Source of the DNA: M3007 sp031373665
GTDB lineage: Bacteria; Bacteroidota; Bacteroidia; Chitinophagales; Saprospiraceae
Direction: 5' to 3'
Assembly (NCBI GenBank): GCA_031373665.1
Contig: JANMMZ010000037.1
Location: 1-64,000, forward strand
DNA: 64,000 bases
This document shows positions 35,187-43,311 of the stretch, one piece after another (the stretch's first letter is position 1; each line of letters begins with the position of its first letter). The translations under genes and the position numbers were made by a program. The notes beneath the pieces were generated by a model. That model searched no databases, had not been told where the DNA came from, and worked only from the letters and a program-made list of their open reading frames with translations.

Positions 35187-35702
35187 ATGGCACTGATCGT
35201 TCCTTGTCGTGGGTTGGTTCCTCAGTTTGGATCTGACTGCTTTTTAGCCGAAAATGCCACCATCATCGGAGATGTGACCTTGGGCGACCAGTGTTCTGTT
35301 TGGTATCAAGCAGTGGTGCGCGGCGATGTCAATTTTATCCGTATCGGAAATAAAGTCAATATTCAAGACGGTGCCATCTTGCATGGCACCTACCAGAAAT
35401 GCGGCACTACCATCGGCAACAACGTCAGCATAGGCCACCGGGCTTTGGTGCATGGCTGCACCTTGCACGATAATGTACTGATCGGTATGGGTGCCATCGT
35501 GATGGATCAGGCTATTGTAGAAGAAAATTGTCTGATCGCCGCTGGAGCAGTGGTGCTAGAAAACATGGTTTGTCACTCTGGGGGCGTATATGCGGGTATT
35601 CCTGCCAAGCGAGTAAAGGAACTAACTCCAGAGTTGTTTAAAGGCCAGATCGAGCGCATTGCCAACAACTATGTCATGTATGCGGGGTGGTTTAAAGAGT
35701 AA
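35187..35702 (+). CDS. Gamma-carbonic anhydrase-like hexapeptide protein (YrdA family)
   Basis: 171 residues, cytoplasmic left-handed beta-helix trimer of the gamma class carbonic anhydrase group. The hexapeptide rungs run from ATIIGDVTLGDQCSVWYQA through NVSIGHRALVHGC to NVLIGMGAIVMDQA. Candidate zinc-ligand His residues are in AILHGTYQ, IGHRALVHG and CTLHDN. The C-terminal helix (IERIANNYVMYAG) is typical of the family. Many members show little or no anhydrase activity, so enzymatic role is likely but not certain. Part of the operon starting at 32776. Confidence 0.9.
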   Translation: MALIVPCRGLVPQFGSDCFLAENATIIGDVTLGDQCSVWYQAVVRGDVNFIRIGNKVNIQDGAILHGTYQKCGTTIGNNVSIGHRALVHGCTLHDNVLIGMGAIVMDQAIVEENCLIAAGAVVLENMVCHSGGVYAGIPAKRVKELTPELFKGQIERIANNYVMYAGWFKE

Positions 35703-35724
35703 AATAATTCATCATTAATACCCA

Positions 35725-36084
35725 GTGTCCTATTTTCTAGTATTTCTAGGCGGCGGAGTCGGCAGCATTGTTCGGTTCGCCATAAGTCAGGTGCTCCAGC
35801 CCTATAGCATCCGGTTTCCTTGGGCTACCTTGGTAGCCAATATACTGGCCTGTCTAATTTTAGGCGTTTTATGGGGTTTGCAACTACAACATGGCTCCAA
35901 TGACACTCGAAAATGGTTGGTTGCTACGGGGTTCTGCGGAGGCTTTTCTACCTTTTCCACCTTCACTGCCGATACCTGGCTCTTGGTCTCTACCGGCGAA
36001 ACCACCCGCGCTTTAGTTAACGTGGCGCTTAATTTGACTATTTGTTTACTTTCTTTCATTTTAGGTATGAAAATTACGGCTTGA
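35725..36084 (+). CDS. crcB: Fluoride efflux channel CrcB/Fluc
   Basis: 119 residues, four helices, GTG start. It exports fluoride through a dual-topology dimer. The family motifs are present: GGGVGSIVRFAISQ at the N-terminus, PWATLVANILACLILG with the conserved Asn, and the central GFCGGFSTFSTFTADT with the phenylalanine pair lining the pore. No fluoride riboswitch is visible, since the gene sits only 22 bases after its neighbour inside the operon. Confidence 0.92.
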   Translation: MSYFLVFLGGGVGSIVRFAISQVLQPYSIRFPWATLVANILACLILGVLWGLQLQHGSNDTRKWLVATGFCGGFSTFSTFTADTWLLVSTGETTRALVNVALNLTICLLSFILGMKITA

Positions 36085-36101
36085 TTTCGCAACTTTGCGG
36101 C

Positions 36102-36824
36102 ATGGATATTATACCTTCTTTTGATTTACTGGATGGCAAGTTAGTTCGACTTCGCCAAGGCGACTTTGACAAAAAAACAGAATACGATGCTAATCCCCTT
36201 GATTTGGCCAAAGAGTTGGAGGCTTCGGGCATCAAACGCCTACACATGGTTGATTTGGATGGTGCTAGATCAGGCAACCCAACCAACCTCCATATATTGG
36301 CTCAAGTGGCGGCGCACACTAGGTTGCAAATTGATTATGGCGGCGGACTGCGTTCCATTCCAGCACTGAAACAGGTTTGGGATGCAGGTGCTATGCTGTT
36401 CTCCGTAGGAAGCGTAGCAGTACTTGCACAAGATGAGTTTGGGGCTTGGGTCGAAAAGTTTGGAGCCGACAAGTTTTTGGTTGGTGCCGATGTCCGTGAT
36501 CGAAAGATAGCCGTACATGGTTGGAAAGAACAAACTGCCTTGGATATCACCGATTTTTTGAAGAAGATGTATAGCATGGGTATTCGCCAAATATCCATGA
36601 CCGACATCGCTCGTGATGGAGAACTCAGTGGCCCAGCCATAGATCTGTACAAGGATACACTTAGAGACTTTCCAGATCTCCACTTAGTCGCCAGCGGTGG
36701 CATCAGTAGCGTGGCTGACCTAGAAGAACTTACGGCTATTGGTTGCAAAGGAGCCATCGTAGGTAAAGCCTTTTTTGAAGGAAAAATCCCCCTTCAGTAT
36801 TTTCGCATTCTTTCAAAAGTTTAG
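36102..36824 (+). CDS. hisA: Phosphoribosylformimino-AICAR ribotide isomerase HisA
   Basis: 240 residues from ATG 36102; TIM-barrel enzyme of histidine biosynthesis converting ProFAR to PRFAR. The catalytic Asp8 is in IIPSFDLLDGK, the second catalytic Asp in LVGADVRDRKIAVHGW, and phosphate-binding loops are DYGGGLRSIPAL and VASGGISSVADL; TDIARDGELSGP is the characteristic loop. It stands away from any other his gene, 17 bases after crcB. A CAACTTTG box ends five bases before the start codon, so it might also have its own start-proximal promoter, though one base is off consensus. Confidence 0.92.
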   Translation: MDIIPSFDLLDGKLVRLRQGDFDKKTEYDANPLDLAKELEASGIKRLHMVDLDGARSGNPTNLHILAQVAAHTRLQIDYGGGLRSIPALKQVWDAGAMLFSVGSVAVLAQDEFGAWVEKFGADKFLVGADVRDRKIAVHGWKEQTALDITDFLKKMYSMGIRQISMTDIARDGELSGPAIDLYKDTLRDFPDLHLVASGGISSVADLEELTAIGCKGAIVGKAFFEGKIPLQYFRILSKV

Positions 36825-36908
36825 TGGAAAATAACCGCTTTTGCCTATGTCATGGGACGGGAATGAATAAAACGGGTAAAACAGAACAATGTAAAAACGA
36901 ATCATTAT

Positions 36909-37379
36909 ATGGATAAGCGTATTTCTTTGAAATGGAGTTTAGAATTAGTTTGGTGGTTGGTGACCGCAGTCGTAGTAATGGCGATTTTGTACCCCATTCA
37001 CAAGGCCAATATTCCTTGGCATTATCAGACTTGGAATATTATATTTATTGTCACCGTGTTGACCCTGACTCGGTATATTTTTCTATTGAAACACACATTT
37101 TTAGCGCACCATCAAGTCACCAAATTCGTCGTCCTGCTCCTGATGTTTCCTTTTACATTCATACTCATTGGTGCTTTGAATGGATTTATGGTATATATTG
37201 AAGAACAGACTTGGGAGCCTTTGACGGGACATCTAATGGCTGGCGAAAAACGCGGCATAGAGCAGTACATGTGGATACAGATGTTGTTTTTTGGCGCAGG
37301 AAGTATCGTCGCTGCCCCCGCCATGTTGGCAAGGCTAATCATGTCTATTTGGCGTACCCACAATAGGGGCACTGTTTAA
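36909..37379 (+). CDS. Hypothetical four-helix membrane protein
   Basis: 156 residues with four predicted helices: LVWWLVTAVVVMAILYPI, IIFIVTVLTLTRYIFLL, FVVLLLMFPFTFILIGALNG and MLFFGAGSIVAAPAMLARL. A conserved-looking loop between helices 3 and 4 holds HLMAGEKRGIEQYMW. I recall similar unnamed proteins in Bacteroidota but no function. It begins 84 bases after hisA on the same strand. Confidence 0.7.
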   Translation: MDKRISLKWSLELVWWLVTAVVVMAILYPIHKANIPWHYQTWNIIFIVTVLTLTRYIFLLKHTFLAHHQVTKFVVLLLMFPFTFILIGALNGFMVYIEEQTWEPLTGHLMAGEKRGIEQYMWIQMLFFGAGSIVAAPAMLARLIMSIWRTHNRGTV

Positions 37380-37545
37380 GAGCCTATAAAAAATTAGTTT
37401 AATTGATAATGTGAATCCCCTCTTTTGCCATGCATCGCATCTTTTTTTCGCCGTAAATCTCCCATTAAGGCTGCAAGAAGATACTTGCCTGCGCAAAAAA
37501 TCACTTCGTATTAAATAAAAAATTAAATTTTGACAAGTCTAATAC

Positions 37546-37582
37546 AAAAGCCGTTTCAAAGTCAAACTTTGAAACGGCTTTT
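37546..37582 (-). terminator. Intrinsic terminator of the DUF2723 gene
   Basis: A perfect 16-bp stem, AAAAGCCGTTTCAAAG with CTTTGAAACGGCTTTT, around a TCAAA loop. T-runs on both strands make it potentially bidirectional, serving the convergent plus-strand operon too. Confidence 0.9.
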
Positions 37583-37613
37583 CTAAAACCTAGATTGTAT
37601 CTATCTCCAATTC

Positions 37614-40600
37614 CTAATTCTGAATACCCGGCAACTGGGGTGCCGAAGGCATATAAGCACCCAGCATCGTCTCCATATCTTTAGTAAGGGCAGGATCTTT
37701 TATTTCATCGGCCAAACGCAGCAGTGTTTGTGAGATCGAGAGCGTATATTGCTCATCCCGCTCATAACCTTTGCGGAAACGGCTATCCAACGAATCATAA
37801 AACTTCAACTGCTCTTCCATTGCTTTTGCAATCTCGCGAATCTTAGCCGCTGCCTTGTCTGGAGCACCTGCTCGTAGGTATAGGTCAGCCATAAACGCAG
37901 AGAATTGATCGTGCGGGAAGTTATAATCCGGGAATACCTCAAAGTACTTATCTGCAAGCGCAATTGCCTTGTCTTTTTTACCTTCTACTATTAATTGACG
38001 ACCTATACGGATCATAGTGACGCGCATGGTTTGTAGGCTTGGCATATAAGAGCGATCTACAAACAAACGTTGTTTGTCAAAATTACCCCAGTGCCAACGC
38101 TCCATAATATTCCGGTAAGCACGATCAGTATCCACACCGCCACTACCTATAATACCGTAAGACTCCATGCTGCCCTTGCGCTTTTTAGGCACAATCTGTA
38201 AGCCCAGGCCTTCCAACTGTAAGTAGTCTTGAGTGCCTAGCAGTTTGTCTTCGCGGCAAGTAACCGCCCAGTAAATCGGGCGTTTGCCAAGGTTGCTGGC
38301 TATGATGTCCAAAATGGCTAATTCATCCTTGATGATGTATTCTTTTTTACCCAAATCAAGATACATGGTGTCAACTAGGCTTGAGTCGGAGGCCGAAACA
38401 ATATTGTTTTTGATAAATTCAGCCTTGTTGACTGGTATAGCAATTTTACGGGTCGGCAAATAAGTGTCAAAATCACGATCACCACCCTGCATCGGTAGTT
38501 TGTGGTCTTCACCCAAGAACTTCATGACCTGTTGTATCGTCATTACCTTATCGCCTGATGGCGCATAGTAGGGCAGTTGAACCCTTTTGTAACCACGTAT
38601 TTTTTCCTGCGGAACACTCATTTCGATGGCCGGAGAGTTGTTTACAGCGCGGCGCAATTGTCCAATATACCAATCCACCGCAATCAATGAAAGATTGACA
38701 ACCCGCACGTCCGTGCGCAAGTTTTCCACTTCCTGACAGTACCAAAGCGGGTAAGTGTCATTATCACCATACGTGAAAATAATCGCGTTTGGTTCGCAGG
38801 ACTCCAAGAAGTTGCGCGCATAATCGCGGCTACCGCTGTGTTCAGAGCGATTGTTGTCGTCCCAGTTTTGAGTTACCATGAGCAATGGTGCTGCCAACCC
38901 GATCACTGTTGCCAAAGGAGCCGCTAAGGCACTCATGCGCAGGCGATTGGCAAAAAGGTCATACAGTGCCAGTACCGATAATCCGATCCAAATAGCAAAT
39001 GTAAAAAACGATGCAGCCAATACATAGTCGCGCTCGCGCGGCTCGCTAGGCGGCTGATTGGAATACACAATAATACCAATACCTGTGATAACAAACAAAG
39101 ACAGGATGGCAAAGAAATCCTTGGGGCGACGCTGGTAATGGAAAAACATACCCAATATACCTAGCAAAAATGGAATCAAGTAGTACTTGTTCCTCGCCTG
39201 ATTATTTTTTTGAAACTCCGGCAATTGACTCTGGTCACCCAAACGGGCATTGTCAATGGCAGGTATTCCACAGATCCAATGACCAGAGGTAGGATCCCAA
39301 GCAAATTGGCCTTGCTCCCCATTCTGACGACCAGCAAAATTCCACATGAAATAACGCCAGTACATCCATTGAAACTGATATTTCCAGAAAAATTCCAAGT
39401 TGTCACCAAGGGTAGGCACTCCCGTTGGTTTATCAATCCACTGTCTGTACAATCGCGGACGGCCTTGAGAATAATCACCCATACGCGGGAACAATGATTT
39501 GTCGCTGCTTCGGTAATCATAATCGGTCTTTTCATCCACCACTACATATTTATCGCCTACGCGGCCATAACGCTCCTGCGTGACCACGTCGGCTGGTTTG
39601 GCATCAAAGTGTGGCCCCCGCACCAATGGGCGTTCGCCATACTGCTCACGATTGAGGTAAGGCAACAACCGCAATGGGTCCGAAGGATCATTCATATTAA
39701 TAGGTGTATTGGCCATAGCCCGCACCACAACCATACCATAAGAGCAATAAGCGATGACAACAATACCAAAAGCCACTACTACGCGTTGCAAAAGGCCGTT
39801 TCCTGTTTTCTCGGCATACCTCAGACCAAAGAAGATGGCACTACCGAACAACAAAGCCACTGGGATGATACCAGAGTAAAATGGCAGCCCAAGGCTATTG
39901 ACCATATATTTATCAAAACTAGCCCATAAGGTTGGGATACCTGATATGATAATTTTTTGGATCGCTACTATAAATACAACCCCAATCAATGCGGCGATAA
40001 AAGTACCCACCACGGTTGTTTTCTTTGACTTTTTGAAGTAATATAACATCGCCAAAGCCGGGAAGGTCAACAAACTCAATAAGTGAACCCCTATAGACAA
40101 GGCAGTGGAGTAAAATGCGAAAACCAACCACCGATCAGCATCGGCTGTATCAGGTAGGTTGTACCACTTGAGCGTAGCCCAAAGGGTCATAGCCGTAAAA
40201 AATGTTGACATCGCATACACCTCGCCCTCTACCGCAGAAAACCAAATAGAAGTAGTGAATGCCGTGCAAAGTCCAGCTACAATACCCGCACCTACTACAG
40301 CCAGTGCAGCACCACCCATAGGCTCATGACCACGACCTTCCAAGGACAATCGAGCCAATATAGTGGTGCTCCAGCACACAAACAGTGCTGTGAATGCGGT
40401 GCAAAGTGCCGAAAGTAAGTTGACAGAAAATGCAATAGCAGCGGGGTCACTAGACAACATACTGGCTACCCAAGTAAACAAACGACCAACCAGCAAAAAC
40501 ACAGGTGCGCCGGGAGGGTGTACTACCTGCAACTTATAGGCTCCAGAGATGAACTCGCCACAATCCCAGAGGCTTCCTGTACGCTCGGCCGCAAGGCCCA

Positions 40601-40670
40601 ATACCACTGCCGCTATGGCAAATGTTAGCCATCCGGCTATGTTATTCAGTGTCTTGAAAGAAGTATTCAT
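37614..40670 (-). CDS. DUF2723 membrane protein (GT-C-like)
   Basis: Large inner-membrane protein of 1018 residues. The N-terminal DUF2723 core has LAAERTGSLWDCGEFISGAY and VVHPPGAPVFLLVGRLFTW, with the acidic loop after helix 1 typical of GT-C glycosyltransferases, then about ten helices to ~residue 620. The soluble remainder contains IIFTYGDNDTYPLWYCQE (about 640-660) and a helical tail resembling repeat units. The family is thought to include glycosyltransferases acting on proteins or glycans, but this is not established for this member. Divergent from the plus-strand cluster at 41009 with a 338-base spacer, and terminated by the strong hairpin at 37546. Confidence 0.85.
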   Translation of the reverse strand: MNTSFKTLNNIAGWLTFAIAAVVLGLAAERTGSLWDCGEFISGAYKLQVVHPPGAPVFLLVGRLFTWVASMLSSDPAAIAFSVNLLSALCTAFTALFVCWSTTILARLSLEGRGHEPMGGAALAVVGAGIVAGLCTAFTTSIWFSAVEGEVYAMSTFFTAMTLWATLKWYNLPDTADADRWLVFAFYSTALSIGVHLLSLLTFPALAMLYYFKKSKKTTVVGTFIAALIGVVFIVAIQKIIISGIPTLWASFDKYMVNSLGLPFYSGIIPVALLFGSAIFFGLRYAEKTGNGLLQRVVVAFGIVVIAYCSYGMVVVRAMANTPINMNDPSDPLRLLPYLNREQYGERPLVRGPHFDAKPADVVTQERYGRVGDKYVVVDEKTDYDYRSSDKSLFPRMGDYSQGRPRLYRQWIDKPTGVPTLGDNLEFFWKYQFQWMYWRYFMWNFAGRQNGEQGQFAWDPTSGHWICGIPAIDNARLGDQSQLPEFQKNNQARNKYYLIPFLLGILGMFFHYQRRPKDFFAILSLFVITGIGIIVYSNQPPSEPRERDYVLAASFFTFAIWIGLSVLALYDLFANRLRMSALAAPLATVIGLAAPLLMVTQNWDDNNRSEHSGSRDYARNFLESCEPNAIIFTYGDNDTYPLWYCQEVENLRTDVRVVNLSLIAVDWYIGQLRRAVNNSPAIEMSVPQEKIRGYKRVQLPYYAPSGDKVMTIQQVMKFLGEDHKLPMQGGDRDFDTYLPTRKIAIPVNKAEFIKNNIVSASDSSLVDTMYLDLGKKEYIIKDELAILDIIASNLGKRPIYWAVTCREDKLLGTQDYLQLEGLGLQIVPKKRKGSMESYGIIGSGGVDTDRAYRNIMERWHWGNFDKQRLFVDRSYMPSLQTMRVTMIRIGRQLIVEGKKDKAIALADKYFEVFPDYNFPHDQFSAFMADLYLRAGAPDKAAAKIREIAKAMEEQLKFYDSLDSRFRKGYERDEQYTLSISQTLLRLADEIKDPALTKDMETMLGAYMPSAPQLPGIQN

Positions 40671-41008
40671 TGAAAAATTTATATTGTTATTGTCACCCCC
40701 TCCCCCTCTCTAAACCAAGCATTCGCTGTGATTCACCACATCAAATCCAGACTCCTTTTCAGGAACGAGTGGGAGAAGAGTCTCACGAAAGACAGCGCAA
40801 AACTATAAAAGTATCGGGTCTTAGCCCAATTTTTAGTCATTATAGTAAAAAAAGTGTCAAAGAAAGTGGCAAAAGAATATTTATATGGGGAATAGATGCA
40901 AATATAACCCACATTTTTTTATACTTTTGCACCCAGATTTTTTAATAGTTCATTTTGAACACATTTAAAGTTGTGAATTTACACACCTATCAGTCTGGAT
41001 AAACATAC
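40671..41008. other. Divergent intergenic region
   Basis: 338 bases between the DUF2723 gene and the plus-strand cluster. A pyrimidine-rich patch (CACCCCCTCCCCCTCTCT, near 40695) recalls the low-complexity repeat at 11221. The plus-strand promoter box is at 40922. A 91-codon frame from 40670 has no protein-like character. Confidence 0.5.
40922..40929 (+). promoter_or_regulatory. -7 box of the 41009 operon
   Basis: TACTTTTG followed by CACCC; perfect TAnnTTTG, 80 bases before the ATG. Confidence 0.5.
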
Positions 41009-41830
41009 ATGGAAAAGAAGAGATTGTTGCTCATCACACAAGAAATGGATCCCTATACAGAAGGCACTGATGTTTCGGCCTTCATAGGAAAACTACCAAA
41101 ATATTTACAAGACAACGGATACGAACTTCGGATTTTGATGCCTCGCTATGGCGTAGTCAACGAACGCCGCCACCGCCTTCACGAAGTTGTTCGCCTTTCA
41201 GGGATGAACATCATCGTGGACGAAGATGACTATCCACTCATCATCAAAGTGGCTTCATTGCCCAGCTCGCGCTTGCAAGTCTATTTCTTAGACAATGATG
41301 AGTTCTTTAAACGCAAATTCACTTTTGCGGATGAAAATGAAAATGCCTTTGAAGATAATGCCGAACGCGCTGCGTTCTTCTGTAAAGGAGTGATCGAAAC
41401 CGTCAAAAAATTTGGCTGGGTACCAGACTATGTCTTGTGCGAAGGTTGGATGACCGGTTTGATACCTTTCTATTTACGCACGGCATATAAGACAGAGCCA
41501 ATTTTTGCACAAGCCCAAATCATTTATACAGCCTATGATTCCCCACATGAGAAGGAAGGTGGAGAGCGTTTTTTGCAAAAAGCAGCCATCAATAACCTGA
41601 GTATTGGAGACTTGGAGGCGTTTAGGCACGAAGGCGGAATATCAGTACATAAAGGTGCCGCAGCTTATGCCGATGGCATCATTATAGGCAGCGAAAACCT
41701 GGAGTCGAGCGTTGACTTGTTGACCAACAACGGCGAAAAGCCAGTGTTGCGTTTTCAATCTGAAGAAGAGGTACTACCGGCATACACAGAGTTTTTCCGT
41801 AGCCTAATTGAAGCAGAATTGGAGCAATAA
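41009..41830 (+). CDS. Glycogen/starch synthase-like N-terminal domain protein
   Basis: 273 residues resembling only the N-terminal half of GT5 glycogen synthases: LLLITQEMDPYTEGTDVSAF, ELRILMPRYGVVNERRHRLH, FCKGVIETVKKFGWVPDYVL and IIYTAYDSPHEKEGGERF. The KTGGL motif that binds ADP-glucose is replaced (TEGTDVSAF), and the C-terminal nucleotide-binding lobe is missing. Normal glycogen synthases are near 480 residues, so this is probably not a polymerising enzyme. As I recall, a protein of this size next to DUF4270 and glmS is a conserved arrangement in Bacteroidota, which argues for a real, separate function. First gene of the cluster to 47282. Confidence 0.75.
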   Translation: MEKKRLLLITQEMDPYTEGTDVSAFIGKLPKYLQDNGYELRILMPRYGVVNERRHRLHEVVRLSGMNIIVDEDDYPLIIKVASLPSSRLQVYFLDNDEFFKRKFTFADENENAFEDNAERAAFFCKGVIETVKKFGWVPDYVLCEGWMTGLIPFYLRTAYKTEPIFAQAQIIYTAYDSPHEKEGGERFLQKAAINNLSIGDLEAFRHEGGISVHKGAAAYADGIIIGSENLESSVDLLTNNGEKPVLRFQSEEEVLPAYTEFFRSLIEAELEQ

Positions 41831-41919
41831 ACATACTGTTTAGGAGCGGCAAGCAACTACTTTTACTTCAACTCCATCATAGGGTGTCGGGCTTCCCTTC
41901 ATTTTTTAAAAAAAATTAC

Positions 41920-43278
41920 ATGACAATTCAAAAAACAATGGCTTGCGCAATAACGATGTTGATTGCGATGCTGATTGGGTACGCTTGTACCAAACCCACG
42001 TCATTTGGCGGCGACCTTCTGGATGACCAATTGGCTGACTACGAATATACGGATACCATTACGATGAACTGCACCTTGGTGCGCGAAGACAATACCCTTA
42101 CCACCTCCGATATCAATACAGCACCCTACTTGCTTTGTGGTGAAATATTAGATCCAGTATTTGGGAAAGTGCGTGCGGATATTTATACATTGTTCGCACC
42201 AACGAGTTTCAATCCAGATTTCAATAAAGCAACTGCAACGTTAGACTCGGCGGTAATGTACCTCGGCTACGATGTAAGTGGTGTATATGGCGATACCAGC
42301 CAGCAACAGACCATTCGTGTTTTCAAGTTGACCGAACAGATCAAAAATGACTCTTCGTACAAGATGACAAGAACCCTCCCAGTAGGTGAGGAGGTAGGTT
42401 CTATTACATACAGACCCCAGCCTACCAGACGCGATAGCCTTACTTCTTCCAATAAAGGCCCTTTCCTAAGGATACCCCTCACGGCTGCTTACGCTGCGGA
42501 ACTTAAATTATTGGATAGTACTACTTTAGCCAGTGATTCCTTGTTTTTAAGTGCAATAAAAGGTCTAAAAATAGTAACCAGGGCAGGTACTGATCCAGGT
42601 GCTATGATGGCCTTTGATATGAACGATGAACTTTTTAGTAGGATTCGTTTGTATTATAAAGTGACCACAGCCACTGATACCACGTCCAAGACTTATGATT
42701 TTGTCTTTAACAGCGTTCGGAAATTCAATCATTTTGAACAAGATTACGCTGGTAGTGTTATTAGCAACAGTCTCAATGTAGTGAACAATGAATTGCTTTT
42801 CTTGCAACCAATGGGTGGTGTTCGTGTAAAGGTTGATTTCCCTTATGCGCATCTTTTAGAAAATATTGCGATCAATAAAGCCGAACTTCGCCTGATTACT
42901 GCTCAATTGCCCTCTGATAACTTGAACTTAACCCCTGCCAGTCAAATGGTAGTGACACAGCAACCCAATGACACCACTATTTTGTTCATCCGTGATGTTA
43001 GCTATTCGCTTACGCCCAATCTAAATGGCGGATTCCGCAATTTTGGAGGTGACCCAGTGAAAAAAAGGGTGAATGGCCAAGATGTAAGTGAGTATAGGCT
43101 TACGTTGACCCAGTTCTTTCAAGATCTGATAGATGGAGACGGCACAGATATCACCAAGCGCAGTATCTACCTCAATGTATATCCTTCTACTCGAACAGCC
43201 ATGAGATCTATCCTGCATGGGCCGGCAAGTACTACTTTCCCGGCTAAATTAGAATTGAAATACACTAAAGTAAAATAG
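41920..43278 (+). CDS. DUF4270 lipoprotein
   Basis: 452 residues from ATG 41920 (the upstream GTG 41884 would add 12 residues before the signal peptide). Signal peptide MTIQKTMACAITMLIAML, lipobox GYAC, then TKPTSFGGDLLDDQ. The mature part carries the DUF4270 features, including GDLLDDQLADYEYTDTITMN near the start and a final LKLEYTK-like strand, here LELKYTKVK. Probably exposed at the outer membrane. Function unknown; the conserved linkage to glmS suggests a link with envelope sugar supply, by inference only. Confidence 0.85.
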   Translation: MTIQKTMACAITMLIAMLIGYACTKPTSFGGDLLDDQLADYEYTDTITMNCTLVREDNTLTTSDINTAPYLLCGEILDPVFGKVRADIYTLFAPTSFNPDFNKATATLDSAVMYLGYDVSGVYGDTSQQQTIRVFKLTEQIKNDSSYKMTRTLPVGEEVGSITYRPQPTRRDSLTSSNKGPFLRIPLTAAYAAELKLLDSTTLASDSLFLSAIKGLKIVTRAGTDPGAMMAFDMNDELFSRIRLYYKVTTATDTTSKTYDFVFNSVRKFNHFEQDYAGSVISNSLNVVNNELLFLQPMGGVRVKVDFPYAHLLENIAINKAELRLITAQLPSDNLNLTPASQMVVTQQPNDTTILFIRDVSYSLTPNLNGGFRNFGGDPVKKRVNGQDVSEYRLTLTQFFQDLIDGDGTDITKRSIYLNVYPSTRTAMRSILHGPASTTFPAKLELKYTKVK

Positions 43279-43311
43279 AACTCTAAATTACCGCTAAACA
43301 AACCAACAATA

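Noticed and set aside
40670..40945. 91-codon plus-strand frame in the divergent spacer
   Set aside because: Composition is not protein-like, it overlaps the DUF2723 start, and the promoter box of the downstream operon lies within it.
41884..41919. Start of the DUF4270 gene at GTG 41884
   Set aside because: It would place 12 residues before the signal peptide; ATG 41920 gives a clean lipoprotein signal.
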